Of a DNA stretch of 64,000 nt, positions 37,543 through 46,605 are shown piece after piece. Position numbers and translations under genes: made by a program. Each line of letters begins with the position of its first letter. Positions within the stretch are counted from its first letter, which is position 1. Below the pieces are notes generated by a model. The model was not told the DNA's origin and did no database searches. It saw only the letters and a list, made by a program, of their open reading frames with translations. The stretch is from Citrobacter sp. R56 (GTDB lineage Bacteria > Pseudomonadota > Gammaproteobacteria > Enterobacterales > Enterobacteriaceae), in contig NZ_CP069159.1 in NCBI RefSeq assembly GCF_016811995.1, positions 1,116,001-1,180,000 on the forward strand, in the 5' to 3' direction.

Positions 37543-38002
37543 CCCACTTACTCACCAGCTCGCCATTGATATAAAGCTCAGTAGGTCGCGTGACAGGCTC
37601 AGGCAATGGCGGCTCAGGCGCATAGCTGACGTGCAGCGCGCCGTTTTCGTCCCTGACGAGGGTACGCTCGGTGAGCTGCAGGCTGATACTGATATCCACA
37701 TTATCCCCATCGTTTAAATCCATCTGGAATCGATAGCCCTTTTTACGCCCCTCATCCAGCGTGCAGATATCCGGCTGGTTCTCACGCAGCCACGCCGCCA
37801 CCGGCACAAAAATCAGGTCAGGGTCGCCCACAAAATCACAGACGATCACATTCAGGGTGTAAATTTTTTCGTGCGACAGAGAGGCCGCCAGACGCGCATC
37901 GATATTTCCCTCATCGGCAAAGATACGCATCATTTCGGGATTGGTTTTTAACTGCGGTACGGCGTCAGTAAGCGCCTGGCGCAGGCTTTTCATTTTCTGC
38001 AT
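37535..38002 (-). CDS. R: Tail completion protein GpR
   Basis: P2 gpR-family protein, 155 residues: SLRQALTDAVPQLKTNPEMM at the N-terminus and VTRPTELYINGELVSKWDE at the C-terminus. The start at 38002 has AGGAC upstream; an ATG three codons later is the alternative. It overlaps lysC by 38 bp. Confidence 0.94.
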   Translation of the reverse strand: MQKMKSLRQALTDAVPQLKTNPEMMRIFADEGNIDARLAASLSHEKIYTLNVIVCDFVGDPDLIFVPVAAWLRENQPDICTLDEGRKKGYRFQMDLNDGDNVDISISLQLTERTLVRDENGALHVSYAPEPPLPEPVTRPTELYINGELVSKWDE

Positions 38003-38255
38003 CGATTTTGTCCTGGCAGTCTTTGATAGTTTCGACCTTTATCGCGCAGGTGGTGAGCGCGTGCTCAAGCCTGCGAATATCAGCACTCAGGTCGCCGTTA
38101 GTCGTGGGCTCGCTTCCCGGCATCGGGCAAAGGCTCACCTTCGGGCAGGCGTTGTAAACAATGACCGGCGGAGGCGCAGCCGGTGCGGGTGTGCAACCTG
38201 CGCACAACATCAGGCAAATCAGCGCTATACCAGCGGCGCAAATCCTCGTTTTCAT
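37965..38255 (-). CDS. lysC: LysC, Rz1-like spanin lipoprotein
   Basis: Outer-membrane half of the spanin that fuses inner and outer membranes at lysis. The 96 residues have a signal peptide and lipobox LCAGC (Cys21), then a Pro/Ala-rich segment PAPAAPPPV. Much of the gene is nested out of frame in the 3' part of lysB, the classical Rz/Rz1 arrangement. Confidence 0.92.
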   Translation of the reverse strand: MKTRICAAGIALICLMLCAGCTPAPAAPPPVIVYNACPKVSLCPMPGSEPTTNGDLSADIRRLEHALTTCAIKVETIKDCQDKIDAENEKPAPGAY

Positions 38256-38523
38256 TCAGCAGTCTCGTAATGGTGTGTTCACGTCTTGCCGCCAGCTCAC
38301 CGGCGGCGTTCAGCTCGTCACTGAGTCTGACCTGCGCGGCTTCATTCGTCCTGGCGATGCGCTGCGATACGGCAAACTGATTTTTCAGCATGCCAATCGT
38401 CGTCTTTTGCTCGCTGGCGACCCGGTTCGCTTTCTCGAATGATCGGGATAAATTTGCGTTGTCATGACGCAGCCACAGCACCACGGCGAGCAGCCCGGCC
38501 AGCAGAATAATCAGCACTTTCAT
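38098..38523 (-). CDS. lysB: LysB, Rz-like i-spanin / lysis regulatory protein
   Basis: 141 residues with an N-terminal TM segment (VLIILLAGLLAVVLWL) and a long periplasmic coiled coil (about 25-100). This is the inner-membrane spanin partner of LysC. The ATG at 38523 overlaps the K stop by 4 bp. The frame continues upstream to 38637, but only inside gene K. Confidence 0.93.
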   Translation of the reverse strand: MKVLIILLAGLLAVVLWLRHDNANLSRSFEKANRVASEQKTTIGMLKNQFAVSQRIARTNEAAQVRLSDELNAAGELAARREHTITRLLNENEDLRRWYSADLPDVVRRLHTRTGCASAGHCLQRLPEGEPLPDAGKRAHD

Positions 38524-39029
38524 TGCATCCCCTTCACGCAGTAAGCCCACTCCCGATCGCGTCGGTTTTCCAGCCCCCGGTTTCGGACACCATTCACATA
38601 CACCCAGCGGGTGAGCTGGTCGCACGCCTGCCACCACTGATGACGCTTGATATACGAGACCAGCGTCGAGCGGCAGGCTGCGCCCGTTCCCACGTTAAAG
38701 GCAAAACTGACCAGCGTGTCATAGACGCGCGGCGGCATATCCACCGGCACACAGACCGCGAGTCGTTGCTCAGTGTTGAGCACATCCGCGACAAGGTTTT
38801 CCGCCGCGCGCTGTTCAGTGATATCCCCCTTTGGGACAACCCCGGCAGTGTGGCCGATACCTGACGTCCACACGCCCGCGCTGCACTGGTAAGGCGTCAG
38901 GCGACATCCTTCGAGGTCAGCAATCAGCGCCAGCCCCTCGGGCGAGGTGTTAAGCAGACGAAAGTCAGGCACCAGTGCCGCCAGCGCCAGCACAGCGGCC
39001 ACACTGCAGCGTTTAATGATTGAGCTCAC
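38520..39029 (-). CDS. K: Endolysin GpK (GH24 lysozyme family, SAR-type N-terminus)
   Basis: Cleaves the murein glycan at lysis. Glycoside hydrolase family 24 with the E-x8-C-x5-T triad in EGCRLTPYQCSAGVWTSG (Glu41, Cys50, Thr56 approx.), the Cys replacing the Asp of T4 lysozyme as in P21-type enzymes. The first 20 residues form a weakly hydrophobic helix with Ala and Val (RCSVAAVLALAALVPDF), which suggests a signal-anchor-release export segment. 169 residues; it lies in the Y-K-lysB/C lysis cassette. Confidence 0.94.
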   Translation of the reverse strand: MSSIIKRCSVAAVLALAALVPDFRLLNTSPEGLALIADLEGCRLTPYQCSAGVWTSGIGHTAGVVPKGDITEQRAAENLVADVLNTEQRLAVCVPVDMPPRVYDTLVSFAFNVGTGAACRSTLVSYIKRHQWWQACDQLTRWVYVNGVRNRGLENRRDREWAYCVKGMQ

Positions 39030-39234
39030 GTATCGCCCCCTTATCGAGTCCGAGCGATTTCAGATAGCGGTAGGTTTTGCGCTTAAACCAGTAGTTCGTC
39101 AGCGCGGTAAAAATGGCGCAAGCACTACCCACATACAGCGCCAGCTTTTCGGGCGACATCGCCCCGAAATAGGCCAGCCCCACGGCCAGCCAGTAAGCGA
39201 TAAACGTCGTGATTTTTTCCACACTCAGTCCCAT
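39013..39234 (-). CDS. Y: Holin GpY family
   Basis: 73 residues with two TM segments (FIAYWLAVGLAYFGAM; LALYVGSACAIFTALTNYW) and a charged C-terminus. This fits a class II holin in the P2 Y position. It forms lethal inner-membrane holes that time lysis and, for SAR endolysins, depolarise the membrane. It overlaps K by 17 bp and X by 10 bp. Confidence 0.92.
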   Translation of the reverse strand: MGLSVEKITTFIAYWLAVGLAYFGAMSPEKLALYVGSACAIFTALTNYWFKRKTYRYLKSLGLDKGAIRELNH

Positions 39235-39428
39235 AGATTCACCGTTTCGGTTTTCGGGGCGCTGTCGGTTTCGGGCAGTTCAATGGCTGTGCCGTGCGGC
39301 AGAATAACGCCCAGCTCCGACAGCCCCGGATTCGCCTGCAGCACCGTTTCAACGACACCCTCAGTGCGCCCGTAATACCGGGCGCAAATCGCGTCGAGGG
39401 TGTCACCCTGCATCGCGTAAACCTTCAT
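39225..39428 (-). CDS. X: Tail protein GpX (LysM-like)
   Basis: 67-residue P2 gpX-family tail protein: KVYAMQGDTLDAICARYYGR, then ETVNLWD at the end, with a LysM-like core. The ATG at 39428 gives the P2 N-terminus; the longer open frame lies inside gene L. It starts on the last base of L. Confidence 0.94.
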   Translation of the reverse strand: MKVYAMQGDTLDAICARYYGRTEGVVETVLQANPGLSELGVILPHGTAIELPETDSAPKTETVNLWD

Positions 39429-39934
39429 CAGATTTGGCCGACAATGCAGCGCGGCTTGTCCTGAATACGCGCCACAGACCAGCGCATATCCCGCCACAGT
39501 TCATCGATAACCGCCTCGGTGCTTTCCGCCTTGCGGTCGCCTTTCGCCGTCGCATCGATGCCGCGATAGCGTTCAAACAGGGTGGCACTGGTCATGGCGC
39601 AGACGGCGCGGAAATAGTGGAAACAGCGCACGCTTTCACCGTCGATCTCATCGGCAGGCACATCCGCCAGCGTCTGATGACCTGCGGCCATCTGGTCAAC
39701 CCGCCACAGGGCAAGCTCCGCATTGGTTTCGGCCATACCGGCTTTAATCGCATCATTCAGGCGCAGCGGGGAAACGGTCTGCTCCAGACGCATCAGCTCA
39801 CGCACGCGCTTCGGATCAACATCAGGAAAAAAGAAGGTATTTTTTATTACCGGCTCGCTCACGCCCGGTGGCGGTATCACCACGCCCGGCACGTCCTGCG
39901 GCTCTTTTTTTGGCTCAATAATCACTGTCGTCAT
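39428..39934 (-). CDS. L: Head completion protein GpL
   Basis: 168-residue P2 gpL-family head completion protein. It begins MTTVIIEPKKEPQDVPGVVI, with the helical core RVRELMRLEQTVSPLRLNDA. It joins the filled head to the tail. A 99-bp non-coding gap precedes it, after M. Confidence 0.95.
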   Translation of the reverse strand: MTTVIIEPKKEPQDVPGVVIPPPGVSEPVIKNTFFFPDVDPKRVRELMRLEQTVSPLRLNDAIKAGMAETNAELALWRVDQMAAGHQTLADVPADEIDGESVRCFHYFRAVCAMTSATLFERYRGIDATAKGDRKAESTEAVIDELWRDMRWSVARIQDKPRCIVGQI

Positions 39935-40033
39935 GACAACCTCGGGTAATGGGTGGGCGGTGGACGCCGGTCGCAGTCAGGGCAATCAATACCCGCATTG
40001 ACCGGCGTGCCGCCCGGCTCGGGGAGCGTTCTG

Positions 40034-40795
40034 TTAACCGGTGACTTTCTTCGGGCGTCCTCGCCCTCGTTTCACCGGTGAATCTGGTTTTTTAGCGGGT
40101 GCCTTTTTCGCAGCGGTTTTCTTTGCCGCTCTTTTGACGGCGACTGGCTTCGGGTTCAGCTCACGACCGAGGGTCTCAACGTCTTTTCGTACCCCGACGT
40201 TGGTGTCGAGCTGTAGGGCGCGTTGCAGGTGCGCCAGCGCTTCAGGAAGCCGACCAGCATCACGCAACGTCAGGCCGGTGACCTTATGCAGCCGGGCGCG
40301 CACTTCGTCAGGCATATCGGCGGCATCGGTCAGACCGATGACCTCGAGCAGATGTGCGGCGTCGACCGGCTCACCGGCGATACGGGCGCGGAGTGCCGCG
40401 AGCGCCACCTCTTCGGCCAGCATGTAAGGCGCGGTGCGGGAATGGTTTTCCGGCATCGACAGACCGAAACGCAGCGCATAGCGCGCAATCTCGATAGCGC
40501 CGGTGATATCCCCCGCATCGAGACGCCAGAGCATCACCGTCATCAGAATGTCATCCTGTGCGCCGGAGCCGCTTTCCAGTACACCAGCGACCCACGGCAA
40601 GTACAGCGGGAGTAATTCGCGTTTTTTATCCGCTTTGCGTTCTTTCGAGCGGATTTCTGATAGCGTCCGGCGGTCTGCGGCCAGCTTGACGAGCATTTGC
40701 TCGTAAGGTGAGGCATGACGCAGCGGGGCGTTATCCCGCTGCGATGCCCTGATAGCCGAGACCCGCATCGCGTGACGCTGTGCGGGGGTTGCCAT
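40034..40795 (-). CDS. M: Terminase small subunit GpM
   Basis: 253-residue small terminase/endonuclease subunit of the P2 M family (TPAQRHAMRVSAIRASQRDN; ALRFGLSMPENHSRTAPYML). It pairs with gpP to cut cos and start packaging. The C-terminus is lysine-rich (KRAAKKTAAKKAPAKK, then KRGRGRPKK), a histone-like DNA-binding tail that appears longer than in P2 gpM. Confidence 0.95.
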   Translation of the reverse strand: MATPAQRHAMRVSAIRASQRDNAPLRHASPYEQMLVKLAADRRTLSEIRSKERKADKKRELLPLYLPWVAGVLESGSGAQDDILMTVMLWRLDAGDITGAIEIARYALRFGLSMPENHSRTAPYMLAEEVALAALRARIAGEPVDAAHLLEVIGLTDAADMPDEVRARLHKVTGLTLRDAGRLPEALAHLQRALQLDTNVGVRKDVETLGRELNPKPVAVKRAAKKTAAKKAPAKKPDSPVKRGRGRPKKVTG

Positions 40796-40798
40796 CGG

Positions 40799-41983
40799 TT
40801 ACGCCTCCACGCCGTCAGTGGTGCCAGCGTCACCGCCAGTAATTTCAGCGCTGGCCGGTGCTGCGGTAGCGGTCATCGACTGCATCGCCTTGACCATTGC
40901 CGCAGCGAAGACTTCCGCGCTGGTCGCTTCCGGTGTGGCAGTCTCGTCCTGTTCGAGGATCTCGATATTCTCAATCAGGCACCCGGCCTCGTAGTCTTCG
41001 ATAACGAAATCGACTTTGACCTGTTCGTAGTTTTCCACCTGGTCGAGTTTCGGGTTTTCGACGATGTGGCGGCGGTGGCCGTCCTCGTACAAATAAATCG
41101 AAATGTTATCCAGCGTGGTGATGAAGACACTGTTGGCTGGGAAGAACGGCGCGCGCACCGCCTGAAGCTGACCGATGGTTTTCTGACTGATAATCAGCTC
41201 ACCAGCGAGTTGTTCGCTGTTCGCCTGGAATTTGTTAATCATCGGGAAGTATTTGTCGGTCAGGATACGGCGACCACAGATAACAACCATTTCCGGGTTT
41301 TCGCGGTGAATCTCAGCGACCAGCGATTCAAATGCATCCATGACCAGCGCGTCGAGGTTGGCGTAATGACCACCTTTACCCACCTTGATGGTGTTTGAGA
41401 TAACGGTGCCGTCTTTAGCGGTGATGCTGGACATAACGCGCTCAGGCGCATCGTTGCGGTATTTCTGCAACCAGCCGACAGCCACGTCCTGAAGCAGCGG
41501 ATTCTGAGCACGGTCAGAGGTCGCCGCCCGGCTCACGCCGTTAAAGCCGATAGTGATGTAATCCAGCGCCTGACGCTTGATGATGGCGTTACGGATTCGG
41601 ATCTGGAAATCCTGAAAACGCGCCCACAGGTCGAGTTTGTTGTACTTCAGGTGATAGTCGAAGTTCACCGGGTGGCAGAAATAGCGATACGCATCGAGCT
41701 TCGCGAAATCAGCGGTTTTACGCTCGACCCCGCCGTCGGTGTCAGCGGTGCTGGCAATGGAGCCGGTCACATCGATGCCGACTTTCTCTTCGGTCAGCTC
41801 GGAAACGGTCACCATGTTGATGAGCTTCAGGAAGCTGGACGACTGCTGAATTTTGTCAAACAGGGTCTGAGTGACCGACGGCTCGACGGTAAATTTTTTG
41901 TCGAGGTCGCTGGCCTCGATGCCGTTCAGCTCGGCGATACGGCTCAGATATTTATTGAATTGAAAACGGGTCTCTTTACGCAT
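40799..41983 (-). CDS. N: Major capsid protein GpN
   Basis: HK97-fold major capsid protein. Residues 1-355 align with P2 gpN (MRKETRFQFNKYLSRIAELN; KIQQSSSFLKLINMVTVSEL; FLYLYEDGHRRH-like ISIYLYEDGHRRHIVENP). At 394 residues it exceeds the 357 of P2 gpN by an Ala/Thr-rich C-terminal extension (about 355-394: ATPEATSAEVFAAAMVKAMQ). It lies between scaffold O and M. Confidence 0.95.
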   Translation of the reverse strand: MRKETRFQFNKYLSRIAELNGIEASDLDKKFTVEPSVTQTLFDKIQQSSSFLKLINMVTVSELTEEKVGIDVTGSIASTADTDGGVERKTADFAKLDAYRYFCHPVNFDYHLKYNKLDLWARFQDFQIRIRNAIIKRQALDYITIGFNGVSRAATSDRAQNPLLQDVAVGWLQKYRNDAPERVMSSITAKDGTVISNTIKVGKGGHYANLDALVMDAFESLVAEIHRENPEMVVICGRRILTDKYFPMINKFQANSEQLAGELIISQKTIGQLQAVRAPFFPANSVFITTLDNISIYLYEDGHRRHIVENPKLDQVENYEQVKVDFVIEDYEAGCLIENIEILEQDETATPEATSAEVFAAAMVKAMQSMTATAAPASAEITGGDAGTTDGVEA

Positions 41984-42014
41984 GAGTTTTGTATTCCTTC
42001 GGGTTTATCAGGGG

Positions 42015-42878
42015 TTAGCAGTCGGTCAGCGTGGAGCCCGCCGAATCACCGTCGCCACCGGTGCTTAACTTGCGGCGCGGTTGCGTTTTGTCTTCGGTGT
42101 TTTCCAGCGTGTTTTTGATGGTGCTGAATTGCTGCGTGGTGGTTGCGGCCTGCTCGGTCAGCGCTTTTTTGACGGCAGCGACATCGCTTTCAAGCTGGCT
42201 GAAACGCACCTCAGCGCTTTCGCCGCCGGTCTGCACCTGCTCGGCGATGGCGGTCACGGCTTCGTGCACGTCACCGAATCGCGCATCGTCGTCAGCCTGT
42301 TTACGGCTGAAGATGCTTTTCACGGTGTCGCTCAGCCTGGTGATGATGGTTTCGGGCTGGTCTTCGAATACCAGCTCGGCAAAGGTCGCCACAGAGAACA
42401 GGTCACCCGGCTGGTCTTTCTTCCCGGCCAGTGGGTTTTGCTGTGCGCGGGAGCAGAATTGCAGGTATTCAGTACCGAGACTCGCCGGATCATCGGTCAC
42501 CGCCAGCCCGATAAGGTGACATTTGCCGGTTTTGGCAAAGTTCGGGCGAATCTCCATCGAGGTGTAAACCTTCTGGCCTTTCGCCAGCATCGCGAGCAGG
42601 TTGTCGAGCGGGGCGATTTTGCCGAAGAGCGCCAGCTTGCCGTTGAGCGCCGAATCGTCGTCGATCACTTCCGCTTTCACTTCCACCACGTCGCCGTAGC
42701 GGCAAAACGGACTGTCGGGGTAAATCCCGCGAATATGCTCGAGGTTGATACGACAGCCATAGACGCGCGGGTCAAAGCCGTCGGCCATGTCCTGAATATC
42801 AGTCGCATTGATTTCGCGACCGTCGCAGGTGTCACCCTCGACACCGATGCGAAACCATTTAGAAATTTTTTTAGCCAT
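42015..42878 (-). CDS. O: Capsid scaffold / protease GpO
   Basis: Scaffold and maturation protease, 287 residues. The N-terminal serine-protease half includes YGCRINLEHIRGIYPDSPFC (catalytic His region) and LIGLAVTDDPASLGTEYL (Ser region). The C-terminal coiled coil (about 200-265) scaffolds assembly. First gene of the leftward O-to-S operon, divergent from P. Confidence 0.95.
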   Translation of the reverse strand: MAKKISKWFRIGVEGDTCDGREINATDIQDMADGFDPRVYGCRINLEHIRGIYPDSPFCRYGDVVEVKAEVIDDDSALNGKLALFGKIAPLDNLLAMLAKGQKVYTSMEIRPNFAKTGKCHLIGLAVTDDPASLGTEYLQFCSRAQQNPLAGKKDQPGDLFSVATFAELVFEDQPETIITRLSDTVKSIFSRKQADDDARFGDVHEAVTAIAEQVQTGGESAEVRFSQLESDVAAVKKALTEQAATTTQQFSTIKNTLENTEDKTQPRRKLSTGGDGDSAGSTLTDC

Positions 42879-42954
42879 GAGTCAGGTGTCCTGAGTTGGG
42901 TTATCGGGTCGGATGTAGTTTCCCGACTCAGCCCTTCACCAGCCACCGGTTACA

Positions 42955-42976
42955 GAAGTGCAACCCCTGACACAAC
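42955..42976. promoter_or_regulatory. Candidate shared Ogr site for divergent O and P promoters
   Basis: Minus strand GTTGTGTCAGGGGTTGCACT, then TC, is close to the TGT-N12-ACA late-activator dyad. Its centre is about 88 bp from the O start and 77 bp from the P start, so activation from -55 would give leaders of about 33 and 23 nt on the two sides. Confidence 0.5.
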
Positions 42977-43042
42977 AGGGGGTTAGCGATTCATCCCCCC
43001 TGAATCTTTAGCCTTGCCGTGTACTCATCACGGCGAGGTTTT

Positions 43043-44812
43043 ATGACCACTACAACCGACACATCACTACTCAGCGATCCGCGACGACAAGCCGCGCTTT
43101 TGTTCTGGCAGGGCTTTTCCGTGCCACAAATCGCAGAGCAATTGCAGGTTAAGCGCCCCACGGTGCAGAGCTGGAAACAGCGTGATAAATGGGAAGAAAC
43201 CGCCCCGCTAAACCGGGTCGAATTCACGCTCGAGGCGCGACTGATTCAGCTTTACGCAAAGCCCGACCTGACGGCTCACGACTTTAAGGTCGCGGATTTT
43301 CTGGCGCGCCAGATGGAGCGCCTTGCGCGGGTCAATCGCTACGGCCAGACCGGCAACGAAGCGGATTTAAACCCGAACGTCGCCAACCGCAACAAAGGGG
43401 AAAAGAAGAAACCGAAAAAGAACTTTTTCAGCGAAGAGGCTATCGAGAAACTCGAAGAGATTTTCCTCGACCAGTCTTTCGACTATCAGCTCGAGTGGTG
43501 GCGCGCGGGGCTGGCGCACCGTATCAGGCACATCCTGAAATCACGACAGATTGGCGCGACGTTCTACTTTGCACGTGAGGCGCTGTTACAGGCGCTGAAG
43601 ACCGGCCACAACCAGATATTTTTATCGGCCAGTAAGACACAGGCTTACGTATTTCGAAAATACATCATCGCCTTTGCCCGGCTGGCTGGCGTCGAGCTCA
43701 CCGGCGACCCGATTGTGCTCGGCAACAACGGCGCAGAGCTGATGTTTCTCGGCACCAATGCCAACACCGCACAGAGTCACAACGGCGACCTGTACGTCGA
43801 CGAAATATTCTGGATCCCCAACTTTCAGAAACTGAAGCGCGTCGCCGGTGGTATGTCGTCACAGGAGCATTTACGCACGACCTATTTTTCGACCCCATCG
43901 TCGCTGGCGCACGGAGCCTACCCGTTCTGGTCGGGTGAGCAGTTCAACAAGGGGCGCTCAGACAAGAGCGAGCGCGTCGATATCGATATCAGTCACGCCG
44001 CACTCGCGAAGGGCGTCGCTTGCCCGGACGGCCAGTGGCGACAGATCGTCACCATTGAGGACGCACTCGCCAAAGGGTGCACCCTGTTTAACATCGATAC
44101 GCTGAAGCGCGAGAACAGCGTCGATGAGTTCCGCAACCTGTTTATGTGCGAGTTCGTCGACGATAAAGCATCGGTCTTCCCGTTCGAAGAGCTCCAGCGT
44201 TGCATGGTCGACAGCCTCGAGAAATGGGAAGACTACCAGCCATTCGCCGACCGGCCATTCGGTCACCGCCCGGTGTGGATTGGTTACGACCCGTCATTAC
44301 GTGGCGACAGCGCCGGGTGTGTCGTCATCGCGCCGCCAGTCGTCGCCGGTGGCCGGTTCCGTATTCTCGAGCGCCATCAGTGGAAAGGGATGGATTTTGC
44401 CCAGCAGGCCGAATCCATTCGCGAGCTCACGCAGAAATATACCGTCGAATACATCGGCATCGATGCGACCGGGCTCGGTCAGGGCGTCTTCCAGTTGGTG
44501 CGCTCGTTCTACCCGGCCGCGCGTGAAATCCGCTACACGCCGGAAATGAAAACCGCAATGGTGCTCAAAGCCAAAGACACCATTCGTCGCGGTTGCCTTG
44601 AGTACGACGTCAGCGCGACCGACCTCACGCAGTCGTTTATGTCTATCCGCAAAACCATGACCAGCAGCGGCCGCAGCTCGACCTATGAGGCCAGCCGCAC
44701 CGAGGAAGCCAGTCACGCCGATCTCGCATGGGCAACCATGCACGTATTAATCAATGAGCCGCTGACCGCCGCGACCGGCGAACAGTCATCCAGTATTATG
44801 GAGTGGAACTAA
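43043..44812 (+). CDS. P: Terminase large subunit GpP
   Basis: ATPase/nuclease motor that packages phage DNA. The 589 residues have an HTH-like N-terminus (FSVPQIAEQLQVKRPTVQSW), an ATPase with Walker B LYVDEIFWIP, and an RNase H-like nuclease domain with catalytic Asp in WIGYDPSLRGDSAG and YIGIDATGLGQGVF. The ATG at 43043 gives the P2 N-terminus (MTTTTDTSLLSDPRRQAALL); the frame runs eight codons further up. The stop TAA shares one base with the Q start. Confidence 0.97.
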   Translation: MTTTTDTSLLSDPRRQAALLFWQGFSVPQIAEQLQVKRPTVQSWKQRDKWEETAPLNRVEFTLEARLIQLYAKPDLTAHDFKVADFLARQMERLARVNRYGQTGNEADLNPNVANRNKGEKKKPKKNFFSEEAIEKLEEIFLDQSFDYQLEWWRAGLAHRIRHILKSRQIGATFYFAREALLQALKTGHNQIFLSASKTQAYVFRKYIIAFARLAGVELTGDPIVLGNNGAELMFLGTNANTAQSHNGDLYVDEIFWIPNFQKLKRVAGGMSSQEHLRTTYFSTPSSLAHGAYPFWSGEQFNKGRSDKSERVDIDISHAALAKGVACPDGQWRQIVTIEDALAKGCTLFNIDTLKRENSVDEFRNLFMCEFVDDKASVFPFEELQRCMVDSLEKWEDYQPFADRPFGHRPVWIGYDPSLRGDSAGCVVIAPPVVAGGRFRILERHQWKGMDFAQQAESIRELTQKYTVEYIGIDATGLGQGVFQLVRSFYPAAREIRYTPEMKTAMVLKAKDTIRRGCLEYDVSATDLTQSFMSIRKTMTSSGRSSTYEASRTEEASHADLAWATMHVLINEPLTAATGEQSSSIMEWN

Positions 44813-45849
44813 TGAGCAAGAATCGCAACAAGCGCCAGCAGCAGCCGTGCACCCAAAATCACACCGCCGCACCGGCACAGAGCATGGAGGCATTCACCTT
44901 TGGCGAGCCGACGCCGGTACTCGATCGCCGCGACATTCTCGATTATGTGGAGTGCATCGACAACGGCCAGTGGTATGAGCCGCCGGTGAGTTTCTCCGGG
45001 TTGGCGAAGAGCATGCGCGCCGCCGTTCATCACAGCTCACCGATTTACGTGAAGCGTAATATTCTGGTGTCGACCTACATCCCGCACCCGCTGTTATCCC
45101 GTCAGGACTTCACCCGTTTCGCGCTTGATTATCTGGTGTTTGGTAATGCGTTTATCGAACAGCGTCGAGGTATGACCGGTAAGCCGCTGAAGTATGAAAC
45201 CTCACCGGCTAAATACACCCGTCGTGGCATCGAGGATGATGTGTACTGGTATATTCAGTCCTACACCCAGCCGCATGAGTTCGTGCCCGGTTCTGTCTTC
45301 CACCTGCTCGAGCCCGATATTAATCAGGAGCTGTACGGGATGCCGGAATACCTGAGCGCACTCAATTCAGCCTGGCTGAATGAGTCGGCTACGCTGTTTC
45401 GTCGTAAGTATTATCAGAACGGCGCCCACGCCGGGTACATCATGTATGTGACAGACGCCGCTCAGAACAGCACAGACGTTGAGGCGCTGCGAAAGGCGAT
45501 GCGCGACTCGAAAGGGCTCGGCAATTTTAAAAATCTGTTTTTCTACGCGCCGCACGGTAAACCGGACGGGATTAAAATTGTGCCGCTGAGCGAAGTCGCG
45601 ACGAAGGATGATTTTTTTAATATCAAGAAAGTCAGCGCCGCTGACCTGCTAGACGCGCACCGCATCCCGTTCCAGCTGATGGGCGGCAAGCCGGAGAATG
45701 TCGGCTCCGTGGGTGACGTTGAGAAGGTGGCAAAGGTCTTTGTGCGTAACGAGCTGACCCCACTACAGGCACGCTTCATGGAGCTTAACGAGTGGGCGGG
45801 TGAAGAGATTATCCGCTTCGAAAAATATTCACTCGATACTAGTGAATAA
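44812..45849 (+). CDS. Q: Portal protein GpQ
   Basis: Dodecameric portal at one capsid vertex. The 345 residues are PBSX/P2-type portal: FTFGEPTPVLDRRDILDYVE, GNAFIEQRRGMTGKP and DAHRIPFQLMGGKPENVGSV. The ATG overlaps the P stop (TAATG). A GTG 9 bp upstream is not needed. A strong terminator follows. Confidence 0.96.
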   Translation: MSKNRNKRQQQPCTQNHTAAPAQSMEAFTFGEPTPVLDRRDILDYVECIDNGQWYEPPVSFSGLAKSMRAAVHHSSPIYVKRNILVSTYIPHPLLSRQDFTRFALDYLVFGNAFIEQRRGMTGKPLKYETSPAKYTRRGIEDDVYWYIQSYTQPHEFVPGSVFHLLEPDINQELYGMPEYLSALNSAWLNESATLFRRKYYQNGAHAGYIMYVTDAAQNSTDVEALRKAMRDSKGLGNFKNLFFYAPHGKPDGIKIVPLSEVATKDDFFNIKKVSAADLLDAHRIPFQLMGGKPENVGSVGDVEKVAKVFVRNELTPLQARFMELNEWAGEEIIRFEKYSLDTSE

Positions 45850-45854
45850 CCCAC

Positions 45855-45884
45855 AAAGCCGCCGAAAGGCGGCCTTTATTTTAT
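45855..45884 (+). terminator. Terminator after Q
   Basis: AAAGCCGCC-GAAA-GGCGGCCTTT, then ATTTT. It ends the P-Q transcript and touches the 3' end of the convergent cargo operon. Confidence 0.88.
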
Positions 45885-46603
45885 ATCACCGTATAACGAG
45901 CCGCGTACTCTCTAAGCCCCTCTCGGTCTAATATCTTTGTTGCTTTAATATATTTCATTGCATCCCAATCATAGTAGATGCTAAGAATTACAATCATGCT
46001 TATTATTTTTACATCAGTTAGATTTACTAGTGATTCATACATTTCTTCACGAGAGTTTTTTGAAATGGTGTTGTCATCCACTAGTTTTACAATAAGGTAA
46101 AATCTTCTTGTAAGTGAAAAATATGCACCATCATCATCTAGATCATCTAACCAAGTGCGGATTCTGGAAGTGTTTATTTTGGCATCGACGAGGATGGATA
46201 ACTCATTCTCTATATGAGAAACAGCAGTGTTACCATTAAATATTTGAGATGTTCCATCTTCATTATCTCCTACATTCAATTTGAATCTCTGAAAACTAGT
46301 TTCTTGCGACTCTAGTAATTTGAAAAATCTAGATTCAAATTTCTTATAATCTTCCAATTTTTCTTGGCGTTTTATTTCATTAACTAAACAATCATTGGAT
46401 TCCCTCTGTAAGCCAATGGATCTTATAAGTAAATATATTGTAAAGAAAGTTAGAATAGGGTTTACTACACCACCCACATAGTCCCCAAACTGCCCCCATA
46501 CCTCAGTATTATTGGATAAGGTGCCTTTTAGCCCAAAATTTAGATAGTATCCTCCCCAAGTGAAAACAATCGTTATCAGACATACCCACTTGACTCTGCT
46601 CAT
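45881..46603 (-). CDS. putAbiC-like membrane protein (putative phage abortive infection protein)
   Basis: 240 residues. Two N-terminal TM helices (about 6-25 and 45-65) enclose WGQFGDYVGGVVNPILTFFT. A cytoplasmic coiled coil follows (IKRQEKLEDYKKFESRFFKL), then a helical domain. The WGxFGDYxGGxxNPxLxFF signature and the ESRFFKLLE region are those of the putative phage abortive infection (putAbiC) family. The gene is AT-rich, lies 2 bp after its partner, and occupies the Q-cos slot where P2 carries its exclusion genes old and tin. A membrane-located exclusion or abortive role is inferred from family and position. Confidence 0.78.
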   Translation of the reverse strand: MSRVKWVCLITIVFTWGGYYLNFGLKGTLSNNTEVWGQFGDYVGGVVNPILTFFTIYLLIRSIGLQRESNDCLVNEIKRQEKLEDYKKFESRFFKLLESQETSFQRFKLNVGDNEDGTSQIFNGNTAVSHIENELSILVDAKINTSRIRTWLDDLDDDGAYFSLTRRFYLIVKLVDDNTISKNSREEMYESLVNLTDVKIISMIVILSIYYDWDAMKYIKATKILDREGLREYAARYTVI

Positions 46604-46605
46604 AC

